64,000 nt of DNA from an uncultured Opitutia bacterium (GTDB lineage Bacteria; Verrucomicrobiota; Verrucomicrobiia; Opitutales; Opitutaceae). This document shows, piece by piece, positions 1-10,937 of this stretch (positions within the stretch are counted from its first letter, which is position 1; every line of letters starts with the position of its first letter). The notes under the pieces are model-generated. The model was not told the DNA's origin. It worked only from the letters and a program-made list of their open reading frames with translations, and searched no databases. Location: the NCBI GenBank assembly GCA_903859715.1, contig CAIONS010000062.1, forward strand, positions 62,001-126,000, given 5' to 3'. Made by a program: the position numbers and the translations under genes.

Positions 1-1475
1 GGCGAGGACGTGCCGGCAGAGACCTTGGGCGGACGGGCGCCCTCGACCCAGGCGACACTGAAGGAGCCCCAGCCGAGCGCGGGGAGGTGCGCGGTAGTGA
101 GGACGCGGACGCGCCACGGGATGGTGGTCAGGAAGGTGTGCTCCGGCTTGATGCGCTGGAACGGCAGCGGCTTTCCATCGGGTCCGCGGACCTCGATCGG
201 CACGGCGTCGGGGCGGTTCTCGTAGGCGAAGACGGGACGGTAATCCAGGCAGACCTCGAGCTCGAGCGGGCCTTCATAGGCATGCGGGTGCGGATTCCAG
301 ACGAGCAGCGACATCGCGCTCGGATGATCGGGGCCGACGGCGGGCACAGAGGTGTCGGAGCGGCGGGCGAGGGCGTTGAGGGCGGTAAACTCCGTGGAGC
401 GGGCGGTGTGCAGGAGGCCGCGGGTCCAGTCGGTCTGCTCGTCGAGCGCGCGCTCGATACTGGAGCCGGGGAGGATGTCGTGGAAGGAATTGAACATGAG
501 CCCGCGCCAGGCGACCCCGAGGTCGGGGACGGGCGCAGGCGCCACCAGATTGATGGCGGTGGCGGCGGTCTCGGCGCGGCTGAGCAGGGCCTCGGCCTGG
601 CGGTAGGCGAACTTGAACTTCGCGGCGGAGGTGTAGCAGCCGCGCTGGCAGAAATTGAGTTCACCGCGGTGCACGGGCGGTGCGGCCTCGGGGCGCGCGG
701 CGATTTCCTTTTCCAGTTCGCCAAAAAAACGGTGCAGGCCGGAGTGCACGACGGCGACCTCGGGATGCGCGTCGGCCCACGTCTGGATCTCGTGCACGAG
801 CCGGCGGGTCGGGCCGCCGCCGTGGTTGCCGAGGCCGTAGAACACGGCGATGTGGTGATACGGCTGCTTCTCCGCGGTGGCGAGAAAGCCATCCATCTTG
901 CGCCGGGCTTCATCGCGTTCGCAGCCATACCAGCCGTGGATCGGGCGGTAGCCGAGGATGCGCGAGCCGCCGGAGCCTTCCCACCAGAACGCGGGGCCGG
1001 AGAGCGGATGCTGTTCGGGGTTGGGCCGGAAGAATGAGAAATAGCGGAAGCCCGCGGCGGCCATCAGCTCGGGCGCGCCGGCGCTGTGGCCGAAGGAGTC
1101 CGCGGCCCAGGCGACGGTGGCGGGCCGGCCGAACTTCTCGGCGAAGTAGCGCTGCCCGTGCAGGTAGATCCGCGCGAACGTTTCCGTGGCGGGCATGTTG
1201 GTGTCGGGCTGCAAATAGGAACCGCCGATGGGATCCCAGCGGCCCGAGCGGATGTGCTTCAGGATCTTCGCGAACATCGCCGGCTCCTCGCGCTCGATGT
1301 GCTCGTACAGCACGGTCTCGCCGCGCACGTAGGTGAGCGCGGGGATCTCGTCCATGAGCGCCAGCATGGTGCGGGCGGTGATGAGACCCTCGTTGAGGCC
1401 CTCGCGCCAGTCCCACTGCCAGACAGGATCGAGGTGCGAGTTGCCGATCAGGTGGAACGTATAGCGGGGTTTCAT
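1..1475 (-). CDS. GH38 alpha-mannosidase, N-terminal part (runs off the left edge)
   Basis: The gene starts at the ATG at 1475 and reads without a stop to the window edge, about 491 codons; the C-terminal part lies outside. The N-terminus has the GH38 zinc motif HLIGNSHLDPVWQWDW (residues 8-23), with His14 and Asp16 as likely Zn ligands. Near residue 123 the block DSFGHSAGAPELM carries the aspartate that is the nucleophile in this family. Near residue 328 FNSFHDILPGSS is the conserved middle-domain motif. Family knowledge: these enzymes remove alpha-mannose from glycans or release it from mannosides in degradation pathways. I see no signal peptide, so a cytoplasmic enzyme acting on imported oligosaccharides is likely (inference). 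Substrate linkage cannot be told from sequence. A 7-nt-period repeat arm lies directly upstream. Confidence 0.9.
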   Translation of the reverse strand, partial: MKPRYTFHLIGNSHLDPVWQWDWREGLNEGLITARTMLALMDEIPALTYVRGETVLYEHIEREEPAMFAKILKHIRSGRWDPIGGSYLQPDTNMPATETFARIYLHGQRYFAEKFGRPATVAWAADSFGHSAGAPELMAAAGFRYFSFFRPNPEQHPLSGPAFWWEGSGGSRILGYRPIHGWYGCERDEARRKMDGFLATAEKQPYHHIAVFYGLGNHGGGPTRRLVHEIQTWADAHPEVAVVHSGLHRFFGELEKEIAARPEAAPPVHRGELNFCQRGCYTSAAKFKFAYRQAEALLSRAETAATAINLVAPAPVPDLGVAWRGLMFNSFHDILPGSSIERALDEQTDWTRGLLHTARSTEFTALNALARRSDTSVPAVGPDHPSAMSLLVWNPHPHAYEGPLELEVCLDYRPVFAYENRPDAVPIEVRGPDGKPLPFQRIKPEHTFLTTIPWRVRVLTTAHLPALGWGSFSVAWVEGARPPKVSAGTSS

Positions 1476-1492
1476 AGGGGAGGGGAAAGCGG

Positions 1493-1585
1493 CAGGCGAT
1501 AGGCTTTGGGCGGTAAGCTTTAGGGGTAGGGTGGGTCTTTGACCCGCCTCTGGCGCGCCGAGGGCAGGTCAGAGACCTGCCCTAC
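1493..1585. repeat. 7-nt-period arm plus GGTC palindromic words
   Basis: At 1493-1524 the sequence steps in 7-nt units GGCGATA, GGCTTTG, GGCGGTA, AGCTTTA. It is followed at 1524-1585 by two small palindromic words, GGGTCTTTGACCC and GGCAGGTCAGAGACCTGCC. The second type (GGGGTC...GACCCC followed by GCCCTAC) recurs at 3803, 14681, 32250, 32356 and 34040. It lies between the mannosidase start and the end of the upstream FAH gene, so it could also act as a stem-loop in their shared transcript. Confidence 0.6.
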
Positions 1586-1594
1586 TTCGAATCC

Positions 1595-2398
1595 TTAGAC
1601 CTTCTCGTTGATCACCGGGTTGGTGAGCGTGCCGATCTTCTCGATCTCGATGCTGACGGTGTCGCCAGCCTTCAGATAGATCGGGGGCTTGCGGGCGAAG
1701 CCGACGCCGTGTGGCGTGCCGGTGAGGATGACCGTGCCGGGCAGGAGGGTTTTGCTGCCGCTGAGGAATTCGATGAGCGTGGGCACGTCGAAGCACATGT
1801 CATTCGTGTTCCAGTCCTGCAGGGCGGTGCCGTTGAGGATGGTTTTGATGCCGAGGGTGTTGGGGTCGGGGATTTCGTCGCCGGTGACGAGCACCGGGCC
1901 GAGCGGGCAGAAGGTGTCGAAGCTCTTGCCCTGGCAGAACTGGCCGCCGCCCCAGCGGATCTGCCAGTCGCGGGCGGAGACGTCGTTGGCGCAGGTGTAG
2001 CCGAGGACGTAGTCGAGGGCCCGGGCCTTGGTGACGTTCTTGCAGCGCTTGCCGATGACGACGGCGAGCTCGCACTCGAAATCGACCTCGGTGCTGGCGA
2101 GGTGCTGCGGGATCTCGATCGGGTCGCCGGGATTCTGGAGCGCGTTGAGGCTCTTCATGAAGAGCATGGGCTGGGCGGGCACGCCCTTGCCGCCTTCCTC
2201 GGCGTGCTTCTTGTAGTTGAGGCCGATGGCGAGGATGCTGGACGGCACGAGGGGCACGAGCAGCTTGCCGGGCTTCACGGCGCGGTCAGTGACGCGGAAC
2301 TCGCCGAGGATGTCGCCGGTGATTTCACGGGCGGAGCCGTCGGCATGCAGCGCGGCGTAGGCGGGACCGGACGGGGTGAGGTGGCGGATGATTTTCAT
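1595..2398 (-). CDS. Fumarylacetoacetate hydrolase (FAH) family protein
   Basis: A 267-residue protein. I chose the start MKIIRHL at 2398 because the upstream in-frame codons lie in repeat-like DNA and add only a short non-conserved stretch. FAH-fold signatures include LAIGLNYKKHAEE near residue 57, the metal-binding acidic cluster in EVDFECELAVVIGK near residue 103, YTCANDVSARDWQ near residue 135, and the C-terminal TGTPHGVGFARKPP. The family includes 2-oxo-hepta-3-ene-dioate hydratases, acylpyruvases and fumarylpyruvate hydrolases, which act on C-C bonds or keto-enol substrates with Mg2+. The exact substrate is not inferable. It is in the same direction as the alpha-mannosidase, 119 bp upstream, and may share a transcript, but no pathway link is evident. 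Confidence 0.88.
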   Translation of the reverse strand: MKIIRHLTPSGPAYAALHADGSAREITGDILGEFRVTDRAVKPGKLLVPLVPSSILAIGLNYKKHAEEGGKGVPAQPMLFMKSLNALQNPGDPIEIPQHLASTEVDFECELAVVIGKRCKNVTKARALDYVLGYTCANDVSARDWQIRWGGGQFCQGKSFDTFCPLGPVLVTGDEIPDPNTLGIKTILNGTALQDWNTNDMCFDVPTLIEFLSGSKTLLPGTVILTGTPHGVGFARKPPIYLKAGDTVSIEIEKIGTLTNPVINEKV

Positions 2399-2664
2399 GG
2401 GGAAGGGAAGACAAGCTGTCGGCAATCAGCTCTCAGCTGTCAGCTTTATTTTGAGCTTATGACGACGGCGGATCCGGCCTCCGGTCCGGGAGGTGGAGCG
2501 GCTTGTCCCCAAGACGCTGGTTTGAAATGCCGGACGGAAACAGCGCGTTGAGGCAACGCGCTCCATCCAAGAAACAGGTAGGATTAGCTTGTCGCGCCGT
2601 AGCCTCGCACGGAGGCGGACGCCTCCGCCCTATATCAAACGCGAGCTTCACCGCGGCTCGCTCA
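2399..2664. repeat. Repeat-derived intergenic stretch
   Basis: At 2426-2455 a 7-nt-period arm reads ATCAGCT, CTCAGCT, GTCAGCT. It is followed by GC-rich words such as GGAGGCGGACGCCTCC (about 2611) and phrases resembling those at 3740-3790 (CCGTAGCCTCGC versus CCATAGCCTTGG). No convincing gene lies here. It looks like several overlapping short dispersed repeats. Confidence 0.45.
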
Positions 2665-2832
2665 TTAAGCCAGCTTGTGGAGCAGCTCCTTGCGCTCGGA
2701 GAAGATCTTGTCCGTGATGCGACGAAACTCCGCACCGTTCGTGGTAGACTTTCCGGACGCGGCGGCCGGCGCCGGCTTCTTGGCGATATAGGGAGCCTGG
2801 GACTCTGCGACTTTGAACGGTTTCTTCCGCAC
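2665..2832 (-). CDS. Possible small basic protein (55 aa), unknown
   Basis: Read from a GTG at 2832 to a TAA at 2665, this frame encodes a Lys/Ala-rich peptide with the segments KKPFKVAESQAPYIAKK and EFRRITDKIFSERKELLHKLA, the latter an amphipathic helix. The composition looks like real coding sequence, but no ATG or clear ribosome-binding site is visible. Immediately upstream on the same strand another frame (about 2886-2981) encodes ADDKPAAGSQAAPTKPGRK and ends in a stop. It resembles a disordered basic tail, so the two could be remnants of one gene split by a frameshift. I do not recognise a family. Confidence 0.35.
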   Translation of the reverse strand: MRKKPFKVAESQAPYIAKKPAPAAASGKSTTNGAEFRRITDKIFSERKELLHKLA

Positions 2833-3116
2833 GGTGGTACGGTGCGCTTTGGAGAAGCGGTGTCAACCGGCCGAAGGGAGGAGGAACTCAGCTTCCCTTA
2901 TCGCCGGACGGACGCTTGCGCGGTTTGCGTCCGGGCTTGGTGGGAGCCGCTTGGCTGCCGGCTGCGGGCTTATCGTCGGCCAAGCTTATAGGCGGACATG
3001 GCTGATGCGGCGTAAGTGTTAGAGCTTCTATGCCAAGGCGACCGCATCCTGATGGCATTTTATCAAGGTAAAGCATGGAGACTTGCGGAGGTCGGCTTGC
3101 CCCGTAAAGTGCGGAC

Positions 3117-3353
3117 ATGAGCAAAGCCGAGATTCTGACCGAACTGCAGAAGCTAACGGCTGCGGAGAGGCAGGAAATCCGGCTGCATCTGGCCCGGCTC
3201 GACGGTGAGCAATGGCTGGACGCTGACGATCCTTTGACTGATGCGGAAAAGGCCCTGCTGGATGCCCGCCTGGCCGCCTACGAAAAGGATCCTGAGGCAG
3301 GTAGTTCGTGGGCCGAGGTGGAAGCCCGGATCAAGGCCAAGCTCAATGCATGA
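3117..3353 (+). CDS. Antitoxin of the putative addiction module component family
   Basis: A 78-residue acidic protein beginning MSKAEILTELQKLTAAERQEI, a typical N-terminus for the short 'addiction module component' antitoxins. These are about 70-80 aa and mostly helical, with a Leu/Glu-rich start and a WLDADDPLTDAEKALLDARL middle. The start ATG at 3117 is well placed. Its stop overlaps the start of the next gene (ATGA), a translational coupling typical of antitoxin-toxin pairs. Family knowledge: the antitoxin binds and neutralises a RelE/ParE-fold toxin and represses its own promoter. Confidence 0.85.
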   Translation: MSKAEILTELQKLTAAERQEIRLHLARLDGEQWLDADDPLTDAEKALLDARLAAYEKDPEAGSSWAEVEARIKAKLNA

Positions 3354-3664
3354 GTCGTCGCCTTGTGGTTCGTCCGGAAGCCGAAGCGGACCTGGTCGAT
3401 GCGGCGTTATGGTATGAAGAGCGGGTGGCCGGTTTGGGATTGGAGCTCATGAGCGAGGTCAGCTTCGCTGCGCGACGAGCCGTGGAAACTCCGATGATCT
3501 TCCCTCTTTTGCGCCGGTGGCCGGAGGTGCGACGCGTGTTGACGCGACGATTTCCTTATCGGGTGTTTTTCATCGTCCGGGATGATGCGATCATCGTATT
3601 CGGGGTCATGCACGCCGCGAGACACGACCGGCATTGGCGTGGCCGCTTGGCGGCCGAATCCTGA
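3350..3664 (+). CDS. RelE/ParE-family toxin (plasmid stabilisation protein)
   Basis: A 104-residue protein starting at the ATG that overlaps the antitoxin stop by 4 bp. The family features are RLVVRPEAEADLVDAALWYEE at the N-terminus and RRVLTRRFPYRVFFIVRDDAIIVFGVMHAARH at the C-terminus, which is the RelE/ParE beta-sheet core ending in the usual VxAVxHxxR-like strand. RelE members cleave ribosome-bound mRNA and ParE members poison gyrase. Sequence alone does not tell which. As a chromosomal pair with no plasmid or phage genes around, it may be a stress module or a relic of past transfer. Confidence 0.87.
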   Translation: MSRRLVVRPEAEADLVDAALWYEERVAGLGLELMSEVSFAARRAVETPMIFPLLRRWPEVRRVLTRRFPYRVFFIVRDDAIIVFGVMHAARHDRHWRGRLAAES

Positions 3665-3734
3665 ATGCGGGGTGAGTGTTTGCCAAGTAGGGGAGGATAA
3701 AAGCCCCGCGAGTCGCGAGATGGGACGAGCCTCG

Positions 3735-3822
3735 GCTCATCCGGCTTGCCCGCCATAGCCTTGGCGAAGTCGGAGGGATTTGCCCTACCTTCCAAACCGG
3801 CGGGGTCAGCGACCCCGCCCTA
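3735..3822. repeat. GGGGTC-GACCCC dispersed repeat
   Basis: The block CTCATCCGGCTTGCC...GGATTTGCCCTACCTTCC...GGCGGGGTCAGCGACCCC is nearly identical in its second half to 14645-14705 and 32320-32380. The palindromic GGGGTCAGCGACCCC core can form a stem. It lies between the convergent ends of the toxin gene and gcvP and may terminate both. Confidence 0.65.
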
Positions 3823-3837
3823 GATTGGGCATGAGCG

Positions 3838-6714
<2,877 letters not shown>

Positions 6715-6817
6715 TCGCGGACGGTAGGCGAGGAGCGGGGCCGCGCAACCGCGATTTGGACCGGGGCGGCCAATTAAGGATTTGTTTCCGGGTCGAAAGC
6801 GGAGCTGTTTGTCCCTT

Positions 6818-6885
6818 GGAATCTGGAACTCAGGAACGCTGGAAAAAGGCATCGGATTGGTTCCAAAGTTCCTGAGTTCCAGATT
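6818..6885. repeat. Inverted 7-nt-period repeat upstream of gcvP
   Basis: AATCTGGAACTCAGGAAC at 6820-6837 is exactly mirrored by GTTCCTGAGTTCCAGATT at 6868-6885, an 18-bp perfect inverted repeat with a 30-nt centre. The arm steps in 7-nt units (GGAATCT, GGAACTC, AGGAACG). It lies between the divergent gcvP and nth genes. Confidence 0.85.
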
Positions 6886-6899
6886 ACCATCCGTTTCGA

Positions 6900-7574
6900 A
6901 TGAAACCCGCTCATCCTGATTTTTCCTCCCGCCAGGCCCGGGCTGACTATGTCGACCGGCGGCTGGCGGAGCTTTATCCGGACACGCCGGTGCCGCTGGA
7001 TTACCGGGATCCCTACACGCTGCTGGTGGCGGTGCTGCTGTCGGCGCAATGCACGGACAAGCGCGTGAACCTCGTCACGCCGCACCTGTGGGCGCTGGCG
7101 GACACGCCGGAGAAGATGACAGGCATCCCCGTGGCGGAGATCCAGCGCATCATCCGGCCGTGCGGGTTGTCGCCGCAGAAGGCGAAGGCGATTGCGGGGC
7201 TGTCGCGGATCCTGGTCGAGCAGCATGGCGGCGAGGTGCCGCGGACCTTTGCCGAACTGGAGGCGCTGCCGGGTGTGGGCCACAAGACGGCGAGCGTGGT
7301 GATGGCGCAGGCCTTCGGGGTGCCGGCGTTTCCGGTGGACACCCACATCCACCGGCTCGCGCAGCGCTGGAAGCTGACCAGCGGCCGCAATGTCGTGCAG
7401 ACCGAGGCGGACCTGAAGAAGCTCTTTCCACGCGAGCACTGGAACGCGCTGCACCTGCGGATCATCTTCTACGGCCGGGAGCATTGCACGGCGCACCGCT
7501 GCGATGGCACGGCCTGCGAGATCTGCCAGACGCTTTTCCCAGCGCGGAAGCGGGCGGTGAAGACGAAGAAATAG
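6900..7574 (+). CDS. nth: Endonuclease III (DNA glycosylase/AP lyase)
   Basis: 224 residues. The helix-hairpin-helix [15 protein letters not shown] (about residues 120-134) carries the catalytic lysine, and [14 protein letters not shown] holds the catalytic aspartate. [21 protein letters not shown] is the conserved N-terminal block. The enzyme excises oxidised pyrimidines and cleaves the AP site. The C-terminal cysteines have the spacing C-x4-C-x4-C-x2-C ([18 protein letters not shown]). The usual 4Fe-4S loop is C-x6-C-x2-C-x5-C, so the cluster, if present, is held differently. The gene starts 15 bp after the inverted repeat shared with gcvP, and its end is followed by 9-nt-period repeats. 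Confidence 0.93.
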   Translation: MKPAHPDFSSRQARADYVDRRLAELYPDTPVPLDYRDPYTLLVAVLLSAQCTDKRVNLVTPHLWALADTPEKMTGIPVAEIQRIIRPCGLSPQKAKAIAGLSRILVEQHGGEVPRTFAELEALPGVGHKTASVVMAQAFGVPAFPVDTHIHRLAQRWKLTSGRNVVQTEADLKKLFPREHWNALHLRIIFYGREHCTAHRCDGTACEICQTLFPARKRAVKTKK

Positions 7575-7599
7575 CGGCTGGATCGGCGGGTTGTTTTTA

Positions 7600-7768
7600 C
7601 AGGAGGCAACGGAGGGAACGGAGAGACAATCACAAGGCGGTTTTAACCACGGATTTCACGGATTCGATCCGGATAAGGGCATCCTGAGGAATGGAATTGG
7701 GGTCGGGACCATCTGCTCCCTGCTCCGGTTGGTATTATCCAGATCGAATCCGTGAAATCCGTGGTTAA
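7600..7768. repeat. 9-nt-period repeats: one unpaired arm and one inverted pair
   Basis: TTTTTACAGGAGGCAACGGA (about 7596-7615) is an arm with 9-nt steps (ACAGGAGGC, AACGGAGGG, AACGGAGAG). At 7643-7676 an arm built of CCACGGATT, TCACGGATT is mirrored at 7735-7768, giving a 34-nt arm with 1-2 mismatches around a 58-nt centre. The same left arm occurs alone at 43037-43070. Confidence 0.85.
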
Positions 7769-7876
7769 TAAATCCTTTGGTCAGGCCCTCCGCTGCTCCT
7801 GTGAATCCAAATCAGTCTCGCCAGAAAACGGGATTGATTCGCTTGCGGGGGCTGTTCACGGTCTCGCCTCCCTCCA

Positions 7877-7953
7877 GGACGCTTAGCTCAGTTGGTTAGA
7901 GCACCTGCTTCACACGCAGGGGGTCGGCGGTTCGAGTCCGCCAGCGTCCACCA
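7877..7953 (+). tRNA. tRNA-Val (anticodon CAC)
   Basis: The acceptor stem GGACGCT pairs with AGCGTCC. The D arm is TAGCTCAGTTGGTTAGAGCA. The anticodon stem CCTGC/GCAGG encloses TTCACAC, giving anticodon CAC. The T arm GGCGG-TTCGAGT-CCGCC is canonical. The 3' CCA is encoded (7951-7953). Confidence 0.97.
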
Positions 7954-8114
7954 TCCTCTCCCGCGGGGCCGTCACAAGAGTGATTCTACACTGTAACTGA
8001 CAATACAGGCGCACTGTACTTCGGCACCCGCAGTGGGTTGCATACCAGAATGACGCGCACCCCAGCAGCAAATGGGCGAAGGCGTGAATGGGCTCGAATT
8101 GAAGGTTCTCATGC

Positions 8115-8759
8115 TTAGGCACTATTATGGCGGGTGGTGAACGCGCTCCAGTTGAGGCCGAGCTCGACGACAAGCAGGGAAGCCAAGGTGAATGCGATCA
8201 GGCCGACTGCGGCGAAGGTGTCGCCGAGGTGGCTCCAGTACCAGGGCCAGAGGTTGAGCACGCGGCTGGAAATAAAGGTAAATGTAACGGCATAGGAGCG
8301 CACCATCCACCGGCGATGTTGGACGATCTGCCGGTTGCACACTGTGATGAGCGCAGCAGTGGTGCAGACAACCCAGGCTGTCGCTTGGACGATGGTCCCG
8401 GGTAACCCCGGCCGGCCGGCGGCGAGGGCGACTCCGGTTGCGGCGCCAATAAAGACGGAGATGATGTAGATGCGGCCGAGAATGCGATGGAGTTGAATGT
8501 GCTGCTGGCGCGTCCGCGAAGAGAAAAGGACAGGGCCGATGAAGAGAGCAAACATTCCGGCGAGCGCATGCGGGATGAGCAGATGGCGGTCGGAGATAAC
8601 CTGGAGCCGGTAGGCATGATACATGGGGTAGTCCGCGATCAGGAGTACCTCTGAGGTGATGAAGACGAAGAGTGTGGTTAGGCCGAGGCCGATCCAAAGA
8701 GCGGTCTTGAATCTTGAAGGGCTGATGGCGGGCGCAGGCATTGAGGAGGTCGTCATCAT
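8115..8759 (-). CDS. DUF2306-type integral membrane protein
   Basis: 214 residues from the ATG at 8759 (an in-frame TTG lies 18 bp upstream). About six hydrophobic segments are visible, including ALWIGLGLTTLFVFITSEVLL, LAGMFALFIGPVLF and AFTLASLLVVELGL. The histidine/arginine pattern RTRQQHIQLHRILGRIYI and the later RQIVQHRRWMVRSY fit the DUF2306/YozB-like family, in which paired histidines sit at membrane faces as possible haem or metal ligands. Function is unknown. It is isolated: the tRNA-Val lies downstream and about 700 bp without genes lies upstream. Confidence 0.75.
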   Translation of the reverse strand: MMTTSSMPAPAISPSRFKTALWIGLGLTTLFVFITSEVLLIADYPMYHAYRLQVISDRHLLIPHALAGMFALFIGPVLFSSRTRQQHIQLHRILGRIYIISVFIGAATGVALAAGRPGLPGTIVQATAWVVCTTAALITVCNRQIVQHRRWMVRSYAVTFTFISSRVLNLWPWYWSHLGDTFAAVGLIAFTLASLLVVELGLNWSAFTTRHNSA

Positions 8760-9470
8760 TCGCTTCGCAGTGAGCAAGTCGTGATCGGGTGCGCCACTTG
8801 GAATGAGAGCCGCGAAGCCGCGAAGTCATTCTCCAGGTCTTCGTACGTCGGGGATGAACGCATCGGCCTAGTAAAACACCGGAAATTACAATTTGTCCCA
8901 TTTTTCTAACGACTCGGGTCATGTGGTCCTTGGCAGCGCCTGCACTTGGTCGCGCCATTGCGATGAGAGTAACCTGTGCAACCAAACAGCAACCAAGCCT
9001 GCGCTTATCTCTGGCGAGGAGTGAGTCCTGTAGCGTTCATCATCCATGGCTGGGCCCGGCGATGATGCGGCCAGCGTGGGGTATTGGTTCCAGACATAGA
9101 CGTATGGCACAGGGATTCCCCAGATGAGGAATGATGGGGCCTCGTGCCGGGTTATACCCCATAGTCCTGAGCGGTCATTTGGGACACACTGGGTCGGTCA
9201 GAATAGCATGCCCGTATCTACGGGGCATCCGACGGATGGCTCAAACCAAGGACCTTACATCACGAAGTTGAATAGCTCCCAGGGTCAGGATTCGTTCAGC
9301 ATCGCCCGGCCTCCCTCGGTGAGGACGTCGCTCGGAACTCAACGTCTGCAAGCACGGCAGAAAGTGACGATCAAATGGCAATCAATGCGTAGCTCGTCGC
9401 GCCGGATCAGCCTATGATTCTGCCCGTACCGTTCAGGCTCAAGGCATATAAACCAAATCGAAGATTCATC
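8760..9470. other. Gene-free stretch
   Basis: About 700 bp with no frame showing recognisable protein features and no clear repeat arm. Its base composition is less GC-biased than its neighbours. It may hold the promoter of the cytochrome-porin gene, but I see no strong -35/-10 pair. Confidence 0.4.
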
Positions 9471-10913
9471 ATGCATCCCCATCCGGCACGACTCATCCCT
9501 TTGAAATGCAGGGTACATCTGCGCAGGGACCGTGGATGGGTGGACGGGATCACAAAATGGAGCCGCCTCGTTGCTGCAATCGGGCTGTTTTGGCCGGTAT
9601 GGAGCCAGGCTTTGCCCAGCTTTGCGCGGCAGACGAACATGTCGTGCATTGCATGTCACACCTCATACCCCGAGCTGACTCCGTTTGGCCGGCAGTTTAA
9701 GCTCAGTGGTTACACCTTGAGCACCGGCGAGAGCAATCTGCCGCCGTTGGCCATCATGTTGCAGCCCTCGTTCACCTACACCGAAAAGCCCCAGGCCGGG
9801 GGAGCGGCCCCGGGATTCCAACCGAACGATAATTATGCGACAACCCAAGCGAGCTTCTTTTACGCTGGTCGGATTCTCGGTCCGTACGCGGGCGACCTGT
9901 TGAGCCCCGATGCTGCGGCTTTTGCCAACAAGATCGGCGTGTTTCTCCAGACGACGTACGACGGTGTCGCCAAGACCTGGTCATGGGACAATGCCGAGGT
10001 GCGCTATGCCAGCACGGGCAGCCTCGGCGAACACACCGCCACCTACGGATTCTACGCGAACAACAATCCCACGATGCAGGATCCGTGGAACAGCACCCCG
10101 GCATGGGGTTACCCCTTCACGAGCTCAGGGCTGGCGCCGGGTCCCGCCGCCACGACGCTCCTTGACGGGGGTTTCGCGCAACAGGTCGCTGGCGCCGGAG
10201 GGTACGCGATGTTCGACAATACATTATACCTCGATCTGGCCGGTTATCATACCATCGGGAGCCATTTGCAGAAATCGCTTGGCGTTGACCCGGATGGAGA
10301 GGCCCAAATCAGTGGCGTCGCTCCCTATTGGCGCGTGGCATTGGAGAGGCCGCTGGGCAACGCGACCCTCGAGCTGGGCACCTTTGGGCTGGCGACCGAC
10401 ACCCGGCCCGGCCGTGACGGCAGCGCCGGGGAGGACCGGGTCCTGGATCTCGGCTTTGATTCGCAGTACCAGCTGGCTTTTGGGAAGAACGATATTTCGG
10501 CGGCCGCCTCGTGGATTTATGAGCGGCAGACGTGGGTGGCCAGCAATGCGCTCGGCAACACGAGCAACCCCTTCGATTCGCTCCGGAGCCTGAAGCTGAC
10601 GTTGCACTACCTCCGCGACAAAACCTACGGCCTGACCGTACAGTATTTTTCCGTGGGCGGTGACGCTGACGCCGCCCTCTATCCCGACAGTGCGAGCGGT
10701 TCGCCGAATAGCAACGGAGCCATCTTCCAGTTCGACTACCTGCCGTTCAACAAGGGCGGCGGCCCGGCTTTCTGGCCGCGCAGCAATGTCAAAATTTCGC
10801 TCCAGTATGTCGCATATGCAAAGTTCGATGGGGCACGGACGAATTACGATGGAGCGGGCACCAATGCCCGTGACAACAATACCCTCTATCTGGAGACGTG
10901 GATCGTGTTCTGA
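9471..10913 (+). CDS. Monohaem cytochrome c - outer-membrane beta-barrel fusion, Cyc2-like
   Basis: The signal peptide ends at PVWSQA. The mature N-terminus LPSFARQTNMSCIACHTSYP carries one c-type haem motif (CIACH), followed by ELTPFGRQFKLSGYTL. About 400 residues of alternating aromatic/polar beta-strand sequence follow and end in LYLETWIVF, a terminal aromatic as in outer-membrane barrels. One haem at the front of a porin barrel, the FAR...CxxCH...FGRxFKxxGY block and the length match Cyc2, the fused cytochrome-porin of Fe(II) oxidisers. The family is named by pattern, not by a search. The start is uncertain: GTG at 9540 gives a tidier 24-residue signal peptide than ATG at 9471. The next gene, 24 bp on, is a cupredoxin, so the two likely form an electron-transfer operon. 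Function in Fe oxidation is inference. Confidence 0.65.
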   Translation: MHPHPARLIPLKCRVHLRRDRGWVDGITKWSRLVAAIGLFWPVWSQALPSFARQTNMSCIACHTSYPELTPFGRQFKLSGYTLSTGESNLPPLAIMLQPSFTYTEKPQAGGAAPGFQPNDNYATTQASFFYAGRILGPYAGDLLSPDAAAFANKIGVFLQTTYDGVAKTWSWDNAEVRYASTGSLGEHTATYGFYANNNPTMQDPWNSTPAWGYPFTSSGLAPGPAATTLLDGGFAQQVAGAGGYAMFDNTLYLDLAGYHTIGSHLQKSLGVDPDGEAQISGVAPYWRVALERPLGNATLELGTFGLATDTRPGRDGSAGEDRVLDLGFDSQYQLAFGKNDISAAASWIYERQTWVASNALGNTSNPFDSLRSLKLTLHYLRDKTYGLTVQYFSVGGDADAALYPDSASGSPNSNGAIFQFDYLPFNKGGGPAFWPRSNVKISLQYVAYAKFDGARTNYDGAGTNARDNNTLYLETWIVF

Positions 10914-10937
10914 ACGCAGATCCTCCCAGTCCCTCTT

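Noticed and set aside
3117-3664. Toxin-antitoxin pair as sign of a genomic island
   Set aside because: No integrase, tRNA-adjacent duplication or other mobile genes are present, and the flanking genes are housekeeping.
8780-9460. Possible small genes in the 700-bp gap before the cytochrome-porin
   Set aside because: Frames of 60-97 codons exist on both strands, but they overlap each other, lack ribosome sites and show no protein-like patterns.
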